Position numbers and translations under genes: made by a program | The notes under the pieces: generated by a model | What the model saw: the letters and a program-made list of their open reading frames with translations, nothing else | The model's database searches: none | Told to the model about the DNA's origin: nothing | In this document: piece after piece, positions 36,437 through 46,400 of the stretch | Layout: every line of letters begins with the position of its first letter | How positions within the stretch are numbered: position 1 is the first letter of the stretch | From: Okibacterium fritillariae | Lineage (GTDB): Bacteria > Actinomycetota > Actinomycetes > Actinomycetales > Microbacteriaceae | Assembly (NCBI RefSeq): GCF_900167575.1 | Contig: NZ_FUZP01000002.1 | Location: 372,001 to 436,000, forward strand | DNA length: 64,000 bases | Reading direction: 5' to 3'

Positions 36437-37339
36437 ATGACCGATTCCGCCCCCGCTCCCGAGCGGCACTCCCCGTTTGCTGCTGCCCTCGGGTGGGCCC
36501 TGCCGCTCAGCTGTGTGGGCTGCCAGATGCCCGACCACCCCCTGTGCGGGTCCTGCCTGCGCCGCGCGGCCGCGTCGGCGCCGCCGCCGCGCACGCTCCC
36601 CGACGGCACGATCGTGTTCGCGGGCAGCTCCTACGCCGACGAGGTGCGGCGGGCTATCGTCGCCTTCAAGACCGAGGGGTTCACGGTCATCGATAAGCGC
36701 CTCGCCGTGCTGCTGGGCACTGCGGTGACGGCTGCGTGTCTCGACATCGCCGACGCCGATCCGGCGGGCATCCCTCCGCCCGTCGCCCGTCGGGCAGACG
36801 CGCCTCAGGCTGGCGCCACCCCGCTCGCGGCGGTGCGCGAACGCGACGGCCTCGCCACGCGACGCCGTCCGGTGCTCTACGTGCCCGTCCCGTCCTCCCG
36901 CCGCGGCTACCGAGCTCGCGGCTATCGGCCGGTCGACCGCGTCCTCGGCCGCACCGACCGCATCGCGACGCCCGCGCTCGCCTATCTGCGCCAGCCGTCC
37001 GATCAGATCGGTCTCGACGCCGACGAGCGCGCGGCCAACATGCGGGGCAGCATGCGCACGACGCGCCGCGTCGCGGGCCGCACGGTCATCCTGATCGACG
37101 ACGTCTGCACAACCGGAGCAACCCTCACAGAAGCCGCGACGGTGCTCCGTGACGCCGGCGCTCGCCGAGTGTCTGCCGCCGTGATCGCCGCCACGCCGCT
37201 CCGTTCGCTGTTGGCACAACCCGCCCAGACTGTCAGTGACTTCTCCGAGGAGGGGGACTACGGTGGGGCGAAAGGCGTGGAAGAACCGCCCGAACTTTCA
37301 GGCGGCACGCCCTATCGAGGAGGTCGCTATGGAAACTAA
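36437..37339 (+). CDS. comF: ComF family protein (phosphoribosyltransferase-like)
   Basis: A 300-residue protein. The N-terminus has a CxxC...CxxC zinc-ribbon pattern (CVGCQMPDHPLCGSC), then VFAGSSYADEVRRAIVAFK, and the PRPP-binding motif VILIDDVCTTGATLTEAA. ComF proteins take part in DNA uptake or recombination-linked processes. The C-terminal 40 residues after SLLAQPAQTV are unusual: the frame runs through the leader and Shine-Dalgarno of hpf and ends 11 nt inside it, so the tail may be dispensable. It follows lpqB, as in mycobacteria. Confidence 0.88.
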   Translation: MTDSAPAPERHSPFAAALGWALPLSCVGCQMPDHPLCGSCLRRAAASAPPPRTLPDGTIVFAGSSYADEVRRAIVAFKTEGFTVIDKRLAVLLGTAVTAACLDIADADPAGIPPPVARRADAPQAGATPLAAVRERDGLATRRRPVLYVPVPSSRRGYRARGYRPVDRVLGRTDRIATPALAYLRQPSDQIGLDADERAANMRGSMRTTRRVAGRTVILIDDVCTTGATLTEAATVLRDAGARRVSAAVIAATPLRSLLAQPAQTVSDFSEEGDYGGAKGVEEPPELSGGTPYRGGRYGN

Positions 37340-37994
37340 CATCGTCGGACTAGGTCTCGGACTCACCGATCGATTTCGCGATTACGTCGAAGAGAAATCC
37401 GAGAAAATCGAGCACCTCAACGAGAAGGCCTTGGCCTTCGAGGTAAAAGTCTCGCGTCATAACGACAAATCGGGCCGCGCGGGTGACGACCGCGTCGAGC
37501 TCACTCTCATCGGCCCCGGCCCGCTCGTTCGCGCCGAGAGCTCGGGTTCCGACAAGTACGTCGCCTTCGATCTCGCGATCGCCAAACTCATCGAGCAGGT
37601 GCGCCGCGCCAAAGATCGCCGCAAGGTGCACCGCGGAAAGCACCGCACCTCGCTGCACGCTGCGGCCGCCGAAGGCTTCAGCGGCATCGACATCCAGCCT
37701 GCCGACGGCGAGATCATCGAGGCTGTCGCGACGGGTGCCGTGCCCACACAACGGGTCGACGACGACGAGCAGCCCGAAGACTACAGCCCCGTAGTCATCC
37801 GCCAGAAGGTCTTCCCGGCCGAGTGGATGACGGTCGACGACGCCGTCGATCGCATGGAACTCGTCGGACACGACTTCTTCCTGTTCATCGACGCCAAGAC
37901 CGACCGCCCGAGTGTCGTCTACCGGCGCAAGGGCTGGGACTACGGTGTCATCGGCCTCGACGAAGAGGCGGGCGCCTCGCAGAAACGAGCCTGA
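37329..37994 (+). CDS. hpf: Ribosome hibernation-promoting factor, long form
   Basis: A 221-residue protein that dimerises 70S ribosomes in stationary phase. The N-terminal sigma-54 modulation/HPF domain (about 1-105) has [18 protein letters not shown] and [26 protein letters not shown]. After a linker, the C-terminal dimerisation domain (about 155-215) has [39 protein letters not shown] and GWDYGVIGL. An excellent GAGGAGG lies before the ATG at 37329. The order comF-hpf-secA matches other actinobacteria. A perfect hairpin follows the stop codon. Confidence 0.95.
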   Translation: METNIVGLGLGLTDRFRDYVEEKSEKIEHLNEKALAFEVKVSRHNDKSGRAGDDRVELTLIGPGPLVRAESSGSDKYVAFDLAIAKLIEQVRRAKDRRKVHRGKHRTSLHAAAAEGFSGIDIQPADGEIIEAVATGAVPTQRVDDDEQPEDYSPVVIRQKVFPAEWMTVDDAVDRMELVGHDFFLFIDAKTDRPSVVYRRKGWDYGVIGLDEEAGASQKRA

Positions 37995-38032
37995 GCCCAC
38001 GCCGTCACGCGCAGAATCGCGCGCGCTCTCAC

Positions 38033-38071
38033 GAACGCCGCGTGCAGCCATCCGAGCTGCACGCGGCGTTC
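38033..38071 (+). terminator. Terminator hairpin between hpf and secA
   Basis: A perfect 16-bp stem (38033-38048 with 38056-38071) encloses a 7-nt loop, 39 nt after the hpf stop codon. It is followed by CACTGATTTA. Its perfection argues for transcription termination, with secA expressed from its own promoter in the remaining 175 bp. Confidence 0.75.
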
Positions 38072-38245
38072 ACTGATTTACAGCGTGTGCACACCGATCG
38101 CCCCGCTAACATAGAGTGCGGTCCGGGCAGAATTGCCCGACGTCAGTCGTGCACACGGCACGACGCGCTCATACGATCGGAGCCCCCGGGCACCGAACAT
38201 CGCGCGGCGCAGATGACGCGCACCGAGACAACTGGAGTTCAATTC

Positions 38246-41092
<2,847 letters not shown>

Positions 41093-41144
41093 CCATACGA
41101 GCGCTGCACCGCCACGCGAATGGCGACACAGCGGCTCGAGTGAG

Positions 41145-41180
41145 GCGATGGGCGCCACCCCCTGGGGTGGCGCCCATCGC
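41145..41180. terminator. Bidirectional terminator between secA and Rv3235-like gene
   Basis: A perfect 17-bp inverted repeat (41145-41161 and 41164-41180) with a 2-nt centre lies midway between convergent stop codons. In RNA the innermost pairs would open. No T-tract is present. Confidence 0.75.
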
Positions 41181-41202
41181 TCGTTAACGGGGCGTCGGCT
41201 CG

Positions 41203-41850
41203 TCACAGCACATGGATGGCGCTCGCGCGCCACCGGCCGCGCACCCACTCGATGCGCAGGGCCACGGCACGCGTGCGGTCGCGCATCGTGACCGTCACCA
41301 CGCCGTCGACAATGGTGTCGCCGGTGTGAAAGGCGCTGACGCGGGTGCCGAGGATCACGGGGCGCTTACCGACCGCTCCGCGCACCCGGCGCGCCCGGCT
41401 CGCCACCGTGACACGGATGCTGAGGTGCTCATAGACCTCGCGCGTCACCCATCGGCCCAATTGCTCGAGGTCGCGCGCGCCCGCGATCACCTCGATGGCT
41501 GACAGGGCCAGGTTCTCGAGCACGGGTTCGGGGGTCGCGCGATCGCCAGCACCGGGGGCAGCGGCAGGATCCGCATCGGGTGAATGGGGGGCCCTGTGTT
41601 CGGTGAGAGGTGAGGCCGATCGGCCCGCGGATACCTCGGTGCCCAGACCCACCTGCGCGGGTGAGGGCCGCGACCGCCCCGGCACGCGTGTCGCTGCCGC
41701 CCGGGCCGGGCTGCGGATGGGAGCGCCCGCTCCGGCTGCGGACCTGTCGCGGAGATCGTCGTGTTCGGTTGTGGAGGTTGTCTGTGTCGTGTGTGTCAGG
41801 TGTGTTGCCGTGGGGGAGTCGGACGGGGTGTTCGGAAAAGGCGGTGTCAT
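41203..41850 (-). CDS. Rv3235 family protein
   Basis: A 215-residue protein: the first ~100 residues are Thr/Pro/Ala-rich and probably disordered. The C-terminal ~110 residues are the conserved Rv3235-type domain (LALSAIEVIAGARDLEQLGR, WVTREVYEHLSIRVTVASRA, LRIEWVRGRWRASAIHVL). It lies next to secA, where this family is found in actinobacteria. The ATG at 41850 has AAGGAG 5 nt upstream and is preferred over a longer frame. Its function is unknown; its neighbourhood suggests an envelope or secretion link. Confidence 0.82.
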   Translation of the reverse strand: MTPPFPNTPSDSPTATHLTHTTQTTSTTEHDDLRDRSAAGAGAPIRSPARAAATRVPGRSRPSPAQVGLGTEVSAGRSASPLTEHRAPHSPDADPAAAPGAGDRATPEPVLENLALSAIEVIAGARDLEQLGRWVTREVYEHLSIRVTVASRARRVRGAVGKRPVILGTRVSAFHTGDTIVDGVVTVTMRDRTRAVALRIEWVRGRWRASAIHVL

Positions 41851-42058
41851 TCGGCTCCTTGATCTCTCGGCGCCGGCCGAGAGACATGATGCCCTCCCGG
41901 CGCGCGCCGAGTGACCGTCAGGAATTCTGACGGTCGGTTCGGATACGGTGCCGCCGGGTGGGGGAGGAGCGACGAAGGGCAACTCAACCAGGTGTGCCAC
42001 CGGTCGGTCTAGAGCATCGTTGCCCTGTGGACAACCGAGCAGGGTCGCTCCGCCCGCA

Positions 42059-42064
42059 TAGACT
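42059..42064 (+). promoter_or_regulatory. Candidate -10 for leaderless pdtaS
   Basis: TAGACT ends 6 nt before the GTG start at 42071, with no Shine-Dalgarno, suggesting transcription starts at the start codon. Confidence 0.4.
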
Positions 42065-42070
42065 GGTCGG

Positions 42071-43564
42071 GTGTCAACGCTCAGTGATTTGGTTCATGCC
42101 CAGGGTCTTTCCTCCGATGCCGAGGTCGACTGGTTGCACATGCTCGTGGGCGATGCTCAGCTGCTCGCCGATCTCGCCTTCGCCGATATTGTGTTGTGGA
42201 TCCCCACGCCCGACGAGGGGTTCATCGCCGTGGCGCACTACCGGCCGTCGAGCGCGGCCACCCTGTTCTATCGGGACTTCGTCGGCCAAGCGATCAAACC
42301 GCAGTGGCGCAAACAGGTCACCGACGCCTTCGAGTCCGGCAAGATCATCGACTCGTCGGCACCCGATTGGTATGAGGAGACCCCGACGCGCGTGCGAGCG
42401 GTTCCCGTCATCCGCCGTCTGACCTCATCGGGCTCGGAGAACGCGCCGACGCCCATCGCCGTGCTCACGCGCCACACCAACCTTGGCGAGGCGCGCACGC
42501 CCAGCCGCCAGGAGCTCACGTTCAACGACTGCGCCAATGATCTGTTCCAGATGATCGCGACGGGTGACTTCCCCGACCTCTCGGCTCCGACCGGTCCGCG
42601 CCGAGGAGCCCCGCGCGCTTCTGACGGACTCATCCGCCTCGATGTCGAGGGCATCACCACCTTCGCCAGCCCCAACGCTCTGTCGGCCTTCAACCGCATG
42701 GGCTTCGCCGAAGAACTCGAGGGCGAATCGCTCGCCGAGGTCACGACGCAGATCCTGCCGTCCAAACAGGACATCGACGAATCCCTGCCGCTGGTGGTCA
42801 CGGGTCGTGCTCCCTGGCGCACGGACATCGAAGCCCGCGGCGTGACGGTGTCGTTGCGCGCGATTCCCCTGCGCCACAACGGCGAGCGGGTCGGTGCCAT
42901 CGTGCTCTGCCGCGATGTGTCCGAGCTGCGGCACCAGGAGCGCGAGCTCATCACCAAAGACGCGACGATCCGTGAGATCCACCACCGCGTGAAGAACAAC
43001 CTCCAGACGGTCGCGTCGCTGCTCCGCATCCAGGCCCGGCGCACTCACTCCGACGGGGCCCGCGAGGCGCTCACGCAGGCTATGCGCCGTGTTGCGGCCA
43101 TTGCGGTCGTGCACGACACGCTGTCTGAGGGCCTCAACCAGCAGGTCGACTTCGACGACGTCTTCGATCGTGTGCTCATGCTCATCGCCGAGGTGGCGTC
43201 GTCGCACAACACCACCGTGCACCCCAAGAAGACGGGCGCGTTCGGTGTCTTGCCGAGCGAATACGCCACGCCGCTCGCCCTGGCCCTCACCGAGCTGGTG
43301 ACGAACGCCGTCGAGCACGGCTTGGCCGGCCGCGAGGGCGAGGTCGAGATCGTCGCCGAGCGCACGGATGAGGGTCTGTCCGTGCTCGTGCGCGACAACG
43401 GCTATGGCCTTCCCGAGGGCAAGGTCGGCTCGGGTCTCGGCACGCAGATCGTGCGCACACTCATCCAGGGTGAGTTGGGCGGCACCATCGATTGGCACAC
43501 CGTCACGGGCAGCGGCACCGAGGTCACTATCGAGATGCCGTTCCGCTACATCGAGACGTCTTAG
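42071..43564 (+). CDS. pdtaS: Sensor histidine kinase PdtaS
   Basis: A 497-residue soluble kinase. The N-terminal GAF domain (about 1-150) starts STLSDLVHAQG and contains VDWLHMLVGDAQLLADLAFA, as in mycobacterial PdtaS. A PAS domain follows (about 170-290: SDGLIRLDVEGITTFASPNA). A HisKA_2/HWE-type kinase core has IREIHHRVKNNLQTVASLLR (H304/H305), ALALTELVTNAVEHGL and DNGYGLPEGKVGSGLGTQIV. It phosphorylates the ANTAR-type regulator PdtaR, which is not encoded in the window. whiB1 lies convergently downstream, as in M. tuberculosis (Rv3220c/Rv3219). No membrane segment. Confidence 0.92.
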   Translation: MSTLSDLVHAQGLSSDAEVDWLHMLVGDAQLLADLAFADIVLWIPTPDEGFIAVAHYRPSSAATLFYRDFVGQAIKPQWRKQVTDAFESGKIIDSSAPDWYEETPTRVRAVPVIRRLTSSGSENAPTPIAVLTRHTNLGEARTPSRQELTFNDCANDLFQMIATGDFPDLSAPTGPRRGAPRASDGLIRLDVEGITTFASPNALSAFNRMGFAEELEGESLAEVTTQILPSKQDIDESLPLVVTGRAPWRTDIEARGVTVSLRAIPLRHNGERVGAIVLCRDVSELRHQERELITKDATIREIHHRVKNNLQTVASLLRIQARRTHSDGAREALTQAMRRVAAIAVVHDTLSEGLNQQVDFDDVFDRVLMLIAEVASSHNTTVHPKKTGAFGVLPSEYATPLALALTELVTNAVEHGLAGREGEVEIVAERTDEGLSVLVRDNGYGLPEGKVGSGLGTQIVRTLIQGELGGTIDWHTVTGSGTEVTIEMPFRYIETS

Positions 43565-43578
43565 CGCCACATACAGAA

Positions 43579-43619
43579 ACGTCCCGGTGCGAACCTGGTG
43601 AGGATTCGCACCGGGACGT
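43579..43619. terminator. Bidirectional terminator between pdtaS and whiB1
   Basis: A perfect 15-bp stem (43579-43593 with 43605-43619) and an 11-nt loop sit between the convergent stop codons, 15 nt after pdtaS. Confidence 0.78.
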
Positions 43620-43684
43620 CGGTGCTGTGTGCGGAATGCGGCGGTGCTAGGTGGCCGCGTATGAGTCTGTGGGGGAGTGCGCGA

Positions 43685-43933
43685 CTAGGAGGCGCGGCGG
43701 GCGCGGGCGGCGCGACGCTTGAGGGCGCGACGCTCGTCTTCGCTGAGGCCGCCCCAGACACCCGAGTCCTGACCGGTCTCGAGCGCGTACTGCAGGCACA
43801 CCTCCGTGACGGAGCAACGTGCGCACACGGCCTTCGCCTTGTCGATTTGGTCGACAGCCGGGCCCGTGTTCCCGACGGGGAAGAAGAGTTCGGGGTCCGC
43901 CGTGAGGCAAGCAGCCTTATCGCGCCAATCCAT
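43685..43933 (-). CDS. whiB1: WhiB family iron-sulfur transcription factor (WhiB1 type)
   Basis: An 82-residue Wbl protein beginning MDWRDKAACL, with cysteines C9, C37, C40 and C46 for a 4Fe-4S cluster and GVWGG at 58-62. An Arg/Lys-rich AT-hook-like C-terminus follows (ALKRRAARARRAS). These features and the position beside pdtaS match WhiB1, an essential nitric-oxide-responsive regulator that binds the primary sigma factor. The 5' region of over 300 bp contains several perfect palindromes, described separately. Confidence 0.93.
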   Translation of the reverse strand: MDWRDKAACLTADPELFFPVGNTGPAVDQIDKAKAVCARCSVTEVCLQYALETGQDSGVWGGLSEDERRALKRRAARARRAS

Positions 43934-43964
43934 GGGGGTGCTCCTTTTGTGATTCTCGGGGATG

Positions 43965-43980
43965 TCGACCGATCGGTCGA
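43965..43980. promoter_or_regulatory. 16-bp perfect palindrome upstream of whiB1
   Basis: TCGACCGATCGGTCGA is fully self-complementary and lies 32 nt upstream of the whiB1 start codon on the reverse strand. It could be a dimeric operator or an mRNA leader hairpin. Confidence 0.5.
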
Positions 43981-44178
43981 GAGTTCGTCGAGGCCGAGTT
44001 GCAGAGTGGTTTCCGTCTGGATGTCTTGTGCAGCGTTCGCACCCTCCGAAGTCGTGTTTTCATGAGCACGCCACAAAACGCGTCGATGTGACGCGAATTG
44101 TCGTGTGAAATGAACCCAGTAGACTTCGGTATCATCGCCCGCTCGCAGCGGTTCGATAAAGAGGGTGCTCTTCGTGCA

Positions 44179-44216
44179 CCGATCACCGATCGGAATGTGC
44201 TCACCACCCTGTGAGC
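44179..44216. promoter_or_regulatory. Two adjacent inverted repeats in the whiB1 intergenic region
   Basis: CCGATC-ACC-GATCGG (44179-44193) is followed 5 nt later by GCTCAC-CACCCT-GTGAGC (44199-44216). Both have perfect 6-bp arms. They lie 80-118 nt upstream of the membrane protein start at 44297, where operators or a factor-dependent hairpin could sit. Confidence 0.45.
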
Positions 44217-44296
44217 GTCAACTCAGCCTCAAATATGGTCGCATACTGGGTGTGGCAAATCAATAGTTTTGTATGGGATTCGTGGTGACTTCGCAC

Positions 44297-44734
44297 ATGT
44301 CTGATTCTGAGAGTTCAACTTCCGTTCACGGGCGACACGCCGGTGGACCGCTGTTTACGGCACTCATCATCCTGCTGTTCATCGAGGCGGCGGGCATGAT
44401 CGCGGTGACCTGTTGGCTCGTGGTGGACCTCTTCACGCTCACGCCCGACTCCTACACGAGCGCTATCGCGATCCTCGTTCTCGCGATTCTGGCGTCGATC
44501 TGGATCAGCGCCGTCGCTGTCTCGTCGATTCGCCGTGCGCCGTGGATTCGTGCGGGCGCCGTCATCTGGCAGATCTTGCAGCTGTCGGTCGCGGTCGGCG
44601 CGCTGCAGGGCACGTTCGCGCGCGCCGATATCGGCCTCGCTCTGCTGATCCCGTCGCTGCTCGGCCTCGTCCTGCTGTTCATGCCGCGGGTGGTCGCCGC
44701 CGTCAAGCGTCCCGACGAATACCCGGCCGAATAG
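44297..44734 (+). CDS. Small polytopic membrane protein, function unknown
   Basis: A 145-residue protein. After a hydrophilic N-terminus of about 22 residues there are four hydrophobic helices (near LFTALIILLFIEAAGMIAV, AIAILVLAILASIWISAVAV, IWQILQLSVAVGALQG and LALLIPSLLGLVLLFMPRVV). It ends AAVKRPDEYPAE. The start is uncertain: ATG 44297 has GGTGA 8 nt upstream, while in-frame ATG 44273 and GTGs at 44282 and 44285 are alternatives. TAGTTT at 44264-44269 could be a -10. The family is unrecognised; similar short membrane proteins are common in Microbacteriaceae. Confidence 0.7.
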   Translation: MSDSESSTSVHGRHAGGPLFTALIILLFIEAAGMIAVTCWLVVDLFTLTPDSYTSAIAILVLAILASIWISAVAVSSIRRAPWIRAGAVIWQILQLSVAVGALQGTFARADIGLALLIPSLLGLVLLFMPRVVAAVKRPDEYPAE

Positions 44735-44773
44735 CTCACCGTTCAGGCTGGGCGGCGGCCTGCGGCCGCGTGA

Positions 44774-45253
44774 TCAGGCGTCGACGCCGAGCTTCTTGCG
44801 CAGCGACGCGACGTGTCCGGTGGCCTTGACGTTGTAGAGCGCCAGCTCGATGAGCCCGTCGGTGCCGATGACGAAGGTCGAACGCAGCACACCCGTGACG
44901 ACCTTGCCGTAGAGGTTCTTCTCGCCGTAAGCGCCATAGGCCTGGTGCACGGCGAGGTCGGCGTCGCTCAGCAGAGGGAACGTGAGTTCATCGCGCGCGG
45001 CGAACTCGGCCAGCTTGGCGGGGGAGTCCTTCGAGACCCCGAGCACCGTGTAGCCCGCACCCGCGAGCGACGCGATGTTGTCGCGAAAATCGCACGCCTG
45101 CGTGGTGCAACCGGGCGTCATGGCGGCGGGGTAGAAGTAGAGGATGACCTTCTGGCCGGCGTAGTCGGCGTTGCTGACCATCTCTCCGTCTTGGTTCTGC
45201 AGCGAGAAGACGGGGGCCGGGTCGCCGGCGGACAAACGGATGCTTTCGGTCAT
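44774..45253 (-). CDS. bcp: Thioredoxin-dependent peroxiredoxin, BCP/PrxQ type
   Basis: A 159-residue enzyme reducing hydroperoxides with electrons from thioredoxin. The motif AAMTPGCTTQACDFRD carries the peroxidatic Cys (C49) and a second Cys five residues later (C54), the PrxQ resolving arrangement. LGVSKDSPAKLAEFAA and FPLLSDADLAVHQAYGAYGE are also typical. The ATG at 45253 lacks an obvious alternative. It lies convergent to the membrane protein and shortly after rsgA on the same strand. Confidence 0.94.
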   Translation of the reverse strand: MTESIRLSAGDPAPVFSLQNQDGEMVSNADYAGQKVILYFYPAAMTPGCTTQACDFRDNIASLAGAGYTVLGVSKDSPAKLAEFAARDELTFPLLSDADLAVHQAYGAYGEKNLYGKVVTGVLRSTFVIGTDGLIELALYNVKATGHVASLRKKLGVDA

Positions 45254-45368
45254 GCATCCATTCTAGGTTCGCGGTCTGACAACGCCGTCGCGCGGTCGAG
45301 TTCGCGGGCCCGGCGGAAGCTCACGCCGGTGAAGCCGCGCGATCGCGTTCGCGAACGACCGCGCGAGC

Positions 45369-46400
45369 TCAAGCGAAGGTCGTGAGCAACCGCTGCAACG
45401 AGTCGAGCCGGGCCGGGCCGTTGTCGCCGAGTTCGCCCGATTCGGCCGCTTCGATGATGGCGCAATCGGGGGCGTCGGGCAGGTGCGTGCACCCGCGCGG
45501 GCAGCGTTCGGCCACGACGGCGAGGTCGCTGAAGGCTTTGAGGATGTTGTCGGTGTTGATGTGCCCGAGACCGAAGGAGCGGACGCCGGGCGTATCGATG
45601 ACCCATCCGGCCCCCTCCGGCCGCTGGAAGCGGTAGGAGATCGTGGAGGAGGACGTGTGCCGCCCACGGCCCGTCACGAGGTTCACGTGGCCCGTGGCGC
45701 GTTCGGCCGTCGGCACGAGTGCGTTGACGAGCGTGGATTTGCCCACGCCCGAGTGGCCCACGAAGACCGTGCTGTGCCCGACGAGGGCCGCGCCGATCTC
45801 GTCGACGGGCATGGCGCCCTGACGCGAGGTGTAGACGGGGAAGTCGAGTCCCGTGAAGTTCTTGAGGAACTCGTCCGGGTCGGCGAGGTCGGTTTTGGTG
45901 ATGCAGAGGATGGGCTCGATGCCGGCGTCGTAGGCCGCGATGAGGTAGCGGTCGACCAGTCGGGCCCGCGGTTCGGGGTTCGCGGCGGCCACGACGAGCA
46001 GCATCTGGTCGGCGTTCGCCACGATCACGCGCTCGACCTCGTCGGTGTCGTCGGCGCTCCGGCGCAACAGGGTGGAGCGTTCGCGCACGCGCACGACGCG
46101 CCCGAGCGTGCCCTCGTCGCCGGTGAGGTCGCCCACGACATCCACCTGATCGCCCGTGACCGGTTTCATGCGCAATTCGCGGGCTCGGGATGCCGAGATG
46201 CGGTGTTCGTTGTCGCCGTCCTCGTCGACGAGCAGCGAGTAGCGCCCGCGGTCGACGCCGAGCACGCGCGCGATCTGGGCGTCCTCGTGAGCCGGGCGGG
46301 TCTTGGTGCGCGGCCGGTTTCCCTTGGGGTTCGGCCGCACCTTGATACGCGATTCGTCGTAGTCGGGCTCGTCGTCCTCGCCCGTGTCCCACCAGGTCAT
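45369..46400 (-). CDS. rsgA: Ribosome small-subunit-dependent GTPase A
   Basis: A 343-residue circularly permuted GTPase assisting 30S maturation. An OB-fold is at about 40-125 (RISASRARELRMKPVTGDQV). G4 TKTDL precedes G1 GHSGVGKSTLVN, and G3 DTPGVRSFGL follows, the permuted order of the family. The C-terminal zinc-binding motif is CPRGCTHLPDAPDC. The N-terminus is shorter and highly charged. Its ATG overlaps the aroA stop by 1 nt (TGATG), indicating translational coupling, as in mycobacterial aroA-rsgA loci. Confidence 0.94.
   Translation of the reverse strand: MTWWDTGEDDEPDYDESRIKVRPNPKGNRPRTKTRPAHEDAQIARVLGVDRGRYSLLVDEDGDNEHRISASRARELRMKPVTGDQVDVVGDLTGDEGTLGRVVRVRERSTLLRRSADDTDEVERVIVANADQMLLVVAAANPEPRARLVDRYLIAAYDAGIEPILCITKTDLADPDEFLKNFTGLDFPVYTSRQGAMPVDEIGAALVGHSTVFVGHSGVGKSTLVNALVPTAERATGHVNLVTGRGRHTSSSTISYRFQRPEGAGWVIDTPGVRSFGLGHINTDNILKAFSDLAVVAERCPRGCTHLPDAPDCAIIEAAESGELGDNGPARLDSLQRLLTTFA

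Larger units (their letters stand above)
43934..44296. other. 363-bp intergenic region between divergent whiB1 and a membrane protein gene
   Basis: No credible gene is present. The DNA is visibly AT-richer than the surroundings. It contains three perfect palindromes (43965-43980, 44179-44193, 44199-44216) and two direct TGTGA pentamers at 44087-44091 and 44104-44108. The latter are not arranged as the TGTGA-N6-TCACA site of Crp, the known regulator of mycobacterial whiB1. It presumably carries divergent promoters and regulator sites. Confidence 0.6.

Noticed and set aside
44087-44108. Crp-type site upstream of whiB1
   Set aside because: Two TGTGA pentamers are direct and 17 bp apart, not the inverted TGTGA-N6-TCACA arrangement.
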